From positions 1 through 6,746 of the forward strand of contig CAJASG010000664.1 of the NCBI GenBank assembly GCA_903944555.1: a DNA stretch of 6,746 nucleotides. The letters are read 5' to 3'. Numbering within the stretch: position 1 is the first letter of the stretch; every line of letters begins with the position of its first letter. Shown here in pieces: positions 1 through 5,230 of this stretch. This DNA is from an uncultured beta proteobacterium. Its GTDB lineage: Bacteria > Pseudomonadota > Gammaproteobacteria > Burkholderiales > Burkholderiaceae_C. Position numbers and translations under genes: made by a program. The notes below the pieces were generated by a model. The model saw only the letters and a list, made by a program, of their open reading frames with translations. It had not been told where the DNA came from and ran no database searches.

Positions 1-1488
1 TGGGTGGACAACATGCGTGTGGCGATGGATGCCGTGATTGAGAGCGGCGCCCTGTGCGAAGGCACCCTGTGCTACACCGGCGATCTGTTCGACGCCAAGC
101 GCAGCAAATACGACCTGAAATACTACGTCGGCCTGGCCAAGCAGCTGGAAAAAGCCGGGGCCCACATCCTGGGCATCAAGGACATGGCCGGCGTGTGCAA
201 ACCGCGTGCCGCAGCCGAGTTGGTGCGCGTGCTCAAGCAGGAAGTCGGCTTGCCAATCCACTTCCACACCCACGACACCAGCGGCATCTCGGCGGCCTCC
301 GTGCTGGCGGCCATTGATGCTGGTTGCGATGCGGTCGATGGTGCGCTGGACGCCATGAGTGGCCTGACCTCGCAGCCCAATCTGGGCTCCATTGCCGCTG
401 CACTGGCCGGCTCTGCGCGGGACCCGGGTCTGGACCTCGGTGCCATGCAGGCGCTGTCCCACTACTGGGAAGGTGTGCGCCGCGCCTATGTGCCGTTTGA
501 GGCCGATATGCGCTCCGGCACCTCGGATGTGTACAACCACGAAATGCCCGGTGGCCAGTACACCAACCTGCGCGAGCAGGGCCGTGCCATGGGGCTGGAG
601 CACCGCTGGCCCGAGGTCTCCAAGGCTTATGCCGATGTGAACGTCCTGTTTGGCGACATCGTCAAGGTGACACCCACCTCCAAGGTGGTGGGCGACATGG
701 CGCTGTTTATGGTGGCCAATGACCTGAAACCTGCGGACGTGAGCAACCCGGCGCGTGAGATTGCCTTCCCGGAGTCGGTGGTCTCGCTATTCAAGGGCGA
801 ATTGGGCTTTCCGCCAGATGGCTTCCCGAAAGCGCTGGAACACAAGGTGCTCAAGGGCGAACCACCGATGCAGGGCCGCGCGGGCGACCACCTCGCGCCG
901 GTCGATCTGGAAGCCAAACGCGCCGAGGCCGAGCACGCCATTGGTCGCAAGGTGAGCGACACCGATCTGGCGTCTTACCTGATGTACCCGAAAGTGTTCA
1001 AAGACTATGCCGAGCACCGCCGTGAGTTCAGCGACGTTTCCTTGCTGCCAACCTCGCCGTTCTTTTACGGCCTGTTGGACCGGGAGGAAATTGCGATCGA
1101 CATCGACAAGGGCAAGACGCTGGTGGTGCGCCAGACCGGCCGTTCGGACACGGTGGACGAGGAGGGCAAGATCAAGGTCTTCTTTGAGTTGAACGGCCAG
1201 CCGCGCACGGTGCGGGTGCCCAAAGCGGGCTTGGCCGGCTCCGGGCGCAGCAAGCCCAAAGCCGAAGAAGGCAACCCCCGCCATGTGGGTGCACCCATGC
1301 CCGGCATGGTGGTCACCGTGGCGGTCAAAGTGGGGCAGCAGGTCAAGAAGGGTGACCCACTGATCTCCATGGAAGCAATGAAGATGGAAACCATGCTGAG
1401 CGCCGAGCGCGACGCCACCGTGCGCGCCGTGCATGTGCGCCCGGGCGACGTGATTCACGCCAAGGACTTGTTGCTGGAACTGGATTGA
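1..1488 (+). CDS. pyc: Pyruvate carboxylase, C-terminal 495 residues (5' partial)
   Basis: Biotin-dependent cytoplasmic enzyme that carboxylates pyruvate to oxaloacetate to refill the TCA cycle. The reading frame is open at base 1, so the biotin carboxylase half and the start of the carboxyltransferase domain lie upstream; about 495 of the usual ~1,150 residues are here. Numbering the first codon as 1, the carboxyltransferase domain has the carbamylated-lysine motif IKDMAG (Lys60) and metal-binding HTH (His89 and His91). The 29- and 31-residue spacings match Rhizobium etli PC Lys718/His747/His749. VTPTSKVVGDM holds Thr224, equivalent to the catalytic Thr882. A C-terminal biotinyl domain has EAMKM with the biotin-accepting Lys461, 34 residues from the end, the usual distance. 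Having both domains in one chain ending in a biotinyl domain also fits the oxaloacetate decarboxylase alpha subunit, but the PC-type linker and length upstream of the biotinyl domain favour PC. Seeing the missing N-terminal biotin carboxylase would settle it. Confidence 0.93.
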   Translation, partial: WVDNMRVAMDAVIESGALCEGTLCYTGDLFDAKRSKYDLKYYVGLAKQLEKAGAHILGIKDMAGVCKPRAAAELVRVLKQEVGLPIHFHTHDTSGISAASVLAAIDAGCDAVDGALDAMSGLTSQPNLGSIAAALAGSARDPGLDLGAMQALSHYWEGVRRAYVPFEADMRSGTSDVYNHEMPGGQYTNLREQGRAMGLEHRWPEVSKAYADVNVLFGDIVKVTPTSKVVGDMALFMVANDLKPADVSNPAREIAFPESVVSLFKGELGFPPDGFPKALEHKVLKGEPPMQGRAGDHLAPVDLEAKRAEAEHAIGRKVSDTDLASYLMYPKVFKDYAEHRREFSDVSLLPTSPFFYGLLDREEIAIDIDKGKTLVVRQTGRSDTVDEEGKIKVFFELNGQPRTVRVPKAGLAGSGRSKPKAEEGNPRHVGAPMPGMVVTVAVKVGQQVKKGDPLISMEAMKMETMLSAERDATVRAVHVRPGDVIHAKDLLLELD

Positions 1489-1508
1489 TGGACTGAATTG
1501 CGTTGGGG

Positions 1509-1529
1509 GCAACCCCATTGGGGTATTGC
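1509..1529 (+). other. Imperfect hairpin between pyc and the receiver gene
   Basis: Read on the plus strand, GCAA-CCCC (1509-1516) can pair with GGGG (1520-1523) and, after a 2-base bulge, TTGC (1526-1529), leaving a 3-base ATT loop. It lies 20 bases after the pyc stop. No T-run directly follows; the nearest is TTTT at about 1541-1544. It could be a weak or Rho-assisted terminator for pyc, or just a local palindrome. The rest of 1489-1571 shows no convincing -35/-10 pair, although TAGTAT at 1536-1541 resembles a -10 box. Confidence 0.3.
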
Positions 1530-1561
1530 GCGTGTTAGTATTTTCCGACTTGCCCTAAGTC

Positions 1562-1566
1562 AGGAG
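1562..1566 (+). promoter_or_regulatory. Ribosome binding site of the receiver gene
   Basis: AGGAG followed by five A residues and then ATG at 1572 is a near-ideal Shine-Dalgarno with 5-base spacing. It decides the start at 1572 over the in-frame ATG at 1593, which has no comparable upstream motif. It is the only strong binding site in this three-gene set, as expected for its first gene. Confidence 0.75.
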
Positions 1567-1571
1567 AAAAA

Positions 1572-1961
1572 ATGGTTCAAGAAGCAGGTTCAATGGCGGC
1601 TAAGCTGATGATCGTGGACGACAGCAAGGTGTCCCGCATGCGAATCCGCGCGTTTTTTGCCACACACTGTCCGCAGTGGACGGTGCAAGAGGCTGGCTCC
1701 GGTGATGAGGCGCTGGTCATGGCGGCCAGTGAGCAGCCAGACTTTGTCACTATGGATGTGAACATGCCGGGCATGAGTGGCTTTGAGACCGCGCAACTCA
1801 TGCTGCTACGCGACCCCAATATCCGTATCGTTATGTTGACCGCCAACATCCAGGAGGGCAGCCGGCAACTGGCCGCCTCCATGCGCTTGAATTTTGTGGC
1901 GAAACCGGCGACCGAAATCTCCTTGCAGCAGGCACTGGACTACTTGTTGCTCCCCCTATGA
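1572..1961 (+). CDS. Single-domain CheY-like response regulator
   Basis: A 129-residue protein made only of a receiver domain, so output should come from protein-protein contact rather than DNA binding. The acidic pocket is Asp16-Asp17 (in VDDSKVSRMRIR), the phospho-acceptor is Asp62 (MDVNMPGMSG), the switch Thr is Thr90 (VMLTAN) and the conserved Lys is Lys111 (AKP); all key residues are intact. The first eight residues are a short extension before the domain, but the strong Shine-Dalgarno supports this start. Its stop overlaps the cheC start in ATGA, implying translational coupling. The likely job, inferred from context, is a phospho-receiver whose signal CheC ends. It could act as a motor-binding CheY, a phosphate sink, or a signal to a non-flagellar output. 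The phosphodonor is not in this gene set; the nearby kinase at 5227-6726 is one candidate, a CheA elsewhere another. Confidence 0.93.
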   Translation: MVQEAGSMAAKLMIVDDSKVSRMRIRAFFATHCPQWTVQEAGSGDEALVMAASEQPDFVTMDVNMPGMSGFETAQLMLLRDPNIRIVMLTANIQEGSRQLAASMRLNFVAKPATEISLQQALDYLLLPL

Positions 1962-2587
1962 TGACGTTAACTGAGTTGGAGCAGGACGCTCTGACCGAGA
2001 TCTTCAACATCGGCGTGGGGGTGGCTGCGGATGCGCTTTACCAGCTGGTGGGGGAGCAGGTGCCCTTGTCGGTTCCGGTGGTGGAGCTGACCAGCCAGCA
2101 CCACGCCAAAAGCCATTACACGGGCCGTGAGAAGCGCCAGTTGTGCGCCATTCGCCAGACCTACCAGGGCGAGTTCACGACCGAGGCCATTCTCATGTTT
2201 CCCGAAGATAACGGCCTTGAGCTAGTGCGCATGATGGTGGGCGTGAACTTGCCCGATGAGCAGCTGACCGAGATGGCCACCGATGCCATGGCCGAGCTGG
2301 GCAACATCATTTTGAACGCGGTCATTTCCAATCTTTCTTCCACCCTGAAGTTGCCTTTGGAAGGCTCCTTGCCCACGGTGAGTGTGGTGAGTGCGGCCAC
2401 CATTTTCGGCCCACCCCATGCAAACAGGGACGAGGATGAGGACGCTGCGCCCGTGTTGGCCCTGATGATTGATTTTGAGTTGAGCGCCAACCAGGTGCGT
2501 GGCTACCTTGCCTTTTTACTGGACGAAGCGTCTTGCGAGAAGCTGGTCAGCCGCTTGACGGCCTATATCGCTGGGTCCGCGGCGTAG
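1958..2587 (+). CDS. cheC: CheC-family CheY-P phosphatase
   Basis: A 209-residue protein with the two pseudo-symmetric helices that mark CheC. The first has Glu14 and Asn17 (ALTEIFNIGVGVAADAL); the second has Glu113 and Asn116 (AMAELGNIILNAVIS). In CheC/CheX/FliY these ExxN pairs insert into the receiver active site and speed its dephosphorylation. Two intact pairs fit CheC rather than CheX, which has one; there is no FliN-like C-terminal domain, so it is not FliY. An acidic stretch (RDEDEDAA, about residues 156-163) lies in a loop between predicted strands. ATG at 1958 overlaps the receiver stop TGA, with a second ATG immediately after; no Shine-Dalgarno precedes either, so coupled translation is likely. 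Its substrate is probably the receiver just upstream, and its partner the CheD encoded downstream, since CheC-CheD complexes are known in Bacillus subtilis and Thermotoga. Confidence 0.9.
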   Translation: MMTLTELEQDALTEIFNIGVGVAADALYQLVGEQVPLSVPVVELTSQHHAKSHYTGREKRQLCAIRQTYQGEFTTEAILMFPEDNGLELVRMMVGVNLPDEQLTEMATDAMAELGNIILNAVISNLSSTLKLPLEGSLPTVSVVSAATIFGPPHANRDEDEDAAPVLALMIDFELSANQVRGYLAFLLDEASCEKLVSRLTAYIAGSAA

Positions 2588-2593
2588 CCGCGG
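2577..2593 (+). other. Perfect GC-rich hairpin over the cheC stop codon
   Basis: CCGCGGC (2577-2583), loop GTA (2584-2586) and GCCGCGG (2587-2593) form a perfect 7-bp stem with a 3-base loop. The cheC stop TAG (2585-2587) sits in the loop and first pair of the 3' arm. No T-run follows, so it is not a standard intrinsic terminator. It may slow reading into cheD, protect mRNA ends or affect coupling. Since cheC ends here, part of the symmetry may come from Ala-Ala codons. Confidence 0.45.
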
Positions 2594-2617
2594 TCGCCCA
2601 AGCGAACATTTGACACC

Positions 2618-3148
2618 ATGGCCACCGAACGCCGCATCAACCCTCCCCTGACTTTGGGCAACAAGGTCGCGGCCATCGAGCTGCTGCCGGGCCATGTTGC
2701 CCTGGGGCTGGCCGGGGACCAGTTGAAGACCTTGTTGGGCTCCTGCGTCAGCGTGATCCTGACCGACCCACGGCGCACGGTGGGGGCCATGTGCCACATC
2801 GTTCATGTCGGGCGGCCCAATGCCGCCAATCTGCACAACACGGCCTATGGCGAGGTCGCCATGCAAGACATGTTTGACCGTTTGATGGGCGTGGCGATTC
2901 CACCCACCCGCTGCCACGCCTATGTCTACGGCGGGGGCAATATGTTCCCGCAGATGTTCTCGACCACCCATGTGGGCGCCAAAAATGCCGAGTGGACACT
3001 GGACTATCTGCATGACTGCGGCATTACCGTGGTTGACCACCAGTTGGGTGGCAACGGCTACCGCAAGGTCGCCTGGACCGTTGGGCGTGAGCTGCCCAGT
3101 GTGGAAACCATTCCCACCGGGTTTGCCGCAGCGCCTACTTCCCGTTGA
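2618..3148 (+). CDS. cheD: CheD chemoreceptor glutamine deamidase
   Basis: A 176-residue protein of usual CheD length. CheD converts specific glutamines of methyl-accepting chemotaxis proteins to glutamate, setting their activity and methylation sites, and in some bacteria it stimulates CheC. The catalytic Cys43 lies in TLLGSCVSV with Thr38 just before it. His60 is in GAMCHIVH, 17 residues after the Cys, the same spacing as Cys27/His44 of Thermotoga CheD. Later family blocks are present: YGGGNMFP (about 107-114), VGAKNAEWTLDYL, and LGGNGYRKVAWTVGR. The start is the first ATG after cheC, 30 bases downstream, with only a weak purine stretch before it, so translation may depend on ribosomes arriving from cheC. 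The 3' end overlaps the convergent prolyl isomerase gene by 14 bases. No receptor substrate is encoded in the window. Confidence 0.92.
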   Translation: MATERRINPPLTLGNKVAAIELLPGHVALGLAGDQLKTLLGSCVSVILTDPRRTVGAMCHIVHVGRPNAANLHNTAYGEVAMQDMFDRLMGVAIPPTRCHAYVYGGGNMFPQMFSTTHVGAKNAEWTLDYLHDCGITVVDHQLGGNGYRKVAWTVGRELPSVETIPTGFAAAPTSR

Positions 3149-3590
3149 TGCCGAGCAGCTCGACTTCAAACAGCAGCGTGGCGTTGGGGGGAATCACGCC
3201 ACCCGCACCACGCTCGCCGTAGGCGATGTTTGGGGGGCAGGTCAGCCGGGCTTTGCCGCCGACCTTCATGCGGGCCACGCCTTCGGTCCAGCACTTGATG
3301 ACGTTGCTTAAGGGGAACTCAATGGCTTCGTTGCGTTTGTACGAGCTGTCGAACTCGCGTCCATCGGGGAATGTGCCGCGGTAGTGCACCTTGACCTTGT
3401 CGCTGGCGGTGGGGCTGGCACCGGTGCCGTCTTTCAGCGAGCGGTACACCAGCCCGCTGGGGGTGACCACGGCGCCAGCTTCTTTGGCCGCGGCCTCGGT
3501 CACGGCGTTTTGGGCCCAGACGGGTGAGGCGGACAGGCAAACGGTCAGCAGTGTGGCGCCCAGTGTGGCGGTGTGCAGTGCAATTTTCAT
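3135..3590 (-). CDS. Exported FKBP-type peptidyl-prolyl cis-trans isomerase
   Basis: A 151-residue protein with a Sec signal peptide: MK, a hydrophobic stretch at about 5-22, then SPVWA-Q, suggesting cleavage after Ala26. A short Ala/Glu-rich linker leads to one FKBP domain (about 45-149), so it probably speeds proline isomerization in periplasmic proteins. The residues lining the FKBP12 pocket are kept: Tyr70 (VHY), Phe80-Asp81 (REFDSS), Phe92, Val97-Ile98, Trp101, Tyr124 (IAYG) and Phe141 (FEVELL). The pocket Trp is often replaced in bacterial relatives, so full activity is likely. Two cysteines in the mature domain, Cys100 and Cys118, could matter in the oxidizing periplasm. It lacks the N-terminal dimerization domain of FkpA/Mip. 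No clear Shine-Dalgarno precedes the ATG. It lies 86 bases after the HD-GYP gene on the same strand, so it could be read from that operon or from its own AT-rich upstream region. Confidence 0.94.
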   Translation of the reverse strand: MKIALHTATLGATLLTVCLSASPVWAQNAVTEAAAKEAGAVVTPSGLVYRSLKDGTGASPTASDKVKVHYRGTFPDGREFDSSYKRNEAIEFPLSNVIKCWTEGVARMKVGGKARLTCPPNIAYGERGAGGVIPPNATLLFEVELLGINGK

Positions 3591-3606
3591 AATGGGTGGG
3601 GTTCGG

Positions 3607-3640
3607 AATAAAGTTAAATATATTGCTATATATATGATAG
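3607..3640 (-). promoter_or_regulatory. AT-rich region, possible promoter of the prolyl isomerase gene
   Basis: A 34-base stretch that is almost all A/T within GC-rich DNA, 17-50 bases upstream of the minus-strand start at 3590. Several TATATA/TATATT-like hexamers could serve as a -10 box, but no clear -35 box stands at the right distance. It overlaps the left part of the palindromic element at 3624-3678, so the composition may come from that element rather than from promoter function. Confidence 0.3.
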
Positions 3641-3678
3641 CTTGCTGCGCAGTATCTGCGGGCGTTAGAGGCCTATTT
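3624..3678. repeat. Putative dispersed palindromic intergenic element (Comamonadaceae type)
   Basis: Two neighbouring inverted repeats are visible: GCTAT (3625-3629) with ATAGC (3637-3641) around a 7-base AT loop, and CGCAG (3648-3652) with CTGCG (3656-3660) around TAT. They are followed by GCGTTAGAGGCCTATTT (3662-3678). The order (TGCTAT, ATAGC, small GC hairpin, TTAGAGGCCTATTT) resembles, from memory, a short repeat scattered between genes in Acidovorax, Polaromonas and Rhodoferax relatives. Only one copy is present in this window, so repeat status cannot be shown here. It fills most of the gap between the HD-GYP gene and the prolyl isomerase gene, and its right end reaches the HD-GYP stop codon. 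Confidence 0.5.
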
Positions 3679-5230
3679 AACCACTAATTTCCGGTAGAGC
3701 GGATTCGTGTTGTGCGCTTTCAATAATGGCGTCAAAACGACCGTCCTGGAATAGTTTCATAAAGGCGGTGACGATGGTGGGGTCAAACTGCGTGCCCGCA
3801 CCATTTTTGATCTCTTGCGCGGCGTCGTGTGGCGCCCAGGGTTCTTTGTACGGGCGACGGCTGACCAGTGCATCAAACACATCCACCACCGTGACAATGC
3901 GGGTGACCAGCTGAAATTCACGCGAGGGGCGGCCGTCCGGGTAGCCTTTGCCATCCCAGCGCTCGTGGTGGTGCAGCGCCACCTCGCGGGCCAGCGCCAG
4001 AAAATGGTCGTGCGCCAGTATCGTGCCGCCCATGTGGGTGTGGGTCTTGATAATGGCAAATTCTGCCGCGTCGAGTTTGCCAGGCTTGCACAGCACGGCG
4101 TCCGAGATGCCGATTTTTCCCACATCGTGCAGCCGGCTGGCTTTGCCAAACAGCACGGCTTCATCCTCTGAGCTGCCCAACTCCAGCGCCACCAGACGGG
4201 TGTAGCTGTCGATGCGCCGGATGTGGCTGCCGGTGGTGTGGTCTTTGAACTCGGCAATGGTGGCCAGCATGTCAATCATGTGGTCATATGACTGGGCCAG
4301 GTCAATGTGCAGGCGCAGGTTCTCCAGTGCGCTGGAGCACTGCTGGGCGACCACGGTAATCAGGTGGCGGTCGGCTTCGTTCAGGTCATGCGTGGGTTCG
4401 ATGTAGATAAACCCGACCGGCTTGCGTTGCACCAGCAGGGGCACCACATAGGCCCCCTTGCGCAGGCCTTCGGGTGCTTGCCCGGTCAAAATGGTTTCCG
4501 AACACTGGGCCCGGATTTGCGCAAAACGGTCTTGCGCCGCCAGATCGCCGGAGCTGGCCTGCACCGTGATGTCTTGGGCGTCGAAGGTGGCAATCACGCC
4601 GCCCATGGTGGAGATGAAGCTGGAGTCAGTGAGGTTGCACAGGCCCACGATCTGCGTCAGCACCCCCTGGAAAAATTGGTCCAATGACCGGTTGGTGATG
4701 CGGTAGATGTCGGGCGCCGCTTCCAGCACCTGCGCCAGGCCAATGCGGTTGAGGTCGATCGTGCGCAGGTCCCGGTACGACTTGAGGGCGGCGCGCACCG
4801 TGGTGTACAGACGCCCGGCGGTGAGCTCGGTCTTGTCCTTGTAGTCGTCAATGTCGTAGTGGTCAATCACATGGCGCTCAGGGGCCAGCCCAGGTTGGCC
4901 GGTGCGAATGATGAGGCGCACCATCAGGTTCTTCAGGTCCTTGCGGATGTATTCCACCAGGCGCAGCCCTGCGTCATCGGTCTCCATCACCACATCGACC
5001 AGGGCCACGGCGATGTCGGGGTGCTGGTTCAGAATTTCGCGCGCCTCGTAGGCCGAACTGGCTTCCAGAATCTCCAGGTCACGGTCAGCAAAACGAAAAC
5101 CCCGCAGGTTGAAACGGGTCAGTTCGCGGATGTCGGGCTCGTCGTCCACCACCAGCAGTTTCCAGGTGTGGCGCGGCCCCATGGTGAGTTCTGTGGCGGC
5201 GGGTTCGCTTCGGGTTCGAATCAATTTCAT
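3677..5230 (-). CDS. Response regulator with receiver, DUF3369 and HD-GYP domains (c-di-GMP phosphodiesterase)
   Basis: A 517-residue cytoplasmic protein predicted to break down cyclic-di-GMP when phosphorylated. The N-terminal receiver (about 23-150) has Asp29-Asp30, phospho-acceptor Asp79 (ALVDVVM), Thr110 (RTGQPG) and Lys131 (DYKDKTEL). The RTGQPG...APE...DIDDYKDKTEL pattern is typical of receivers joined to DUF3369. The DUF3369 middle region (about 160-305) looks GAF-like. The C-terminal HD-GYP domain (about 313-500) keeps the metal and signature residues: His368-Asp369 and Lys372 (HDVGKIG), His397, His421-His422-Glu423 and DGKGYP (426-431), Asp450 (VVDVFDAL) and GTQFDP, so it should be active. 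ATG at 5230 overlaps the kinase stop in ATGA and has a GAGG site 8 bases upstream; Met17 is a less likely alternative start. The upstream kinase is the expected phosphodonor. Confidence 0.95.
   Translation of the reverse strand: MKLIRTRSEPAATELTMGPRHTWKLLVVDDEPDIRELTRFNLRGFRFADRDLEILEASSAYEAREILNQHPDIAVALVDVVMETDDAGLRLVEYIRKDLKNLMVRLIIRTGQPGLAPERHVIDHYDIDDYKDKTELTAGRLYTTVRAALKSYRDLRTIDLNRIGLAQVLEAAPDIYRITNRSLDQFFQGVLTQIVGLCNLTDSSFISTMGGVIATFDAQDITVQASSGDLAAQDRFAQIRAQCSETILTGQAPEGLRKGAYVVPLLVQRKPVGFIYIEPTHDLNEADRHLITVVAQQCSSALENLRLHIDLAQSYDHMIDMLATIAEFKDHTTGSHIRRIDSYTRLVALELGSSEDEAVLFGKASRLHDVGKIGISDAVLCKPGKLDAAEFAIIKTHTHMGGTILAHDHFLALAREVALHHHERWDGKGYPDGRPSREFQLVTRIVTVVDVFDALVSRRPYKEPWAPHDAAQEIKNGAGTQFDPTIVTAFMKLFQDGRFDAIIESAQHESALPEISG

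Noticed and set aside
787..1518. Long open frame on the minus strand opposite pyc (243 codons)
   Set aside because: Fully antisense to well-conserved pyruvate carboxylase sequence, with low-complexity His/Gly-rich translation and no recognizable domain; it is a by-product of GC-rich codon use.
1509..1544. Intrinsic terminator after pyc
   Set aside because: The hairpin is imperfect and the T-run starts about 12 bases after the stem, too far for a standard terminator; kept only as a hairpin.
1489..1571. Promoter for the receiver-cheC-cheD set
   Set aside because: TAGTAT at 1536-1541 could be a -10 box, but TTG-type hexamers upstream sit at spacings of 12 or 27 bases, so no acceptable pair was found; no flagellar sigma-28 pattern either.
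2516..3169. Long open frame on the minus strand opposite cheD (217 codons)
   Set aside because: It covers the whole conserved cheD gene in antisense, has no domain pattern, and has no plausible ribosome site.
3648..3660. Terminator for the HD-GYP gene on the minus strand
   Set aside because: The stem is only 5 bp and no T-run follows on the minus strand, so termination is not supported.
3391..3687. Plus-strand open frame running through the prolyl isomerase gene into the AT-rich gap
   Set aside because: Mostly antisense to the signal peptide and FKBP domain; the remaining part is the palindromic element.
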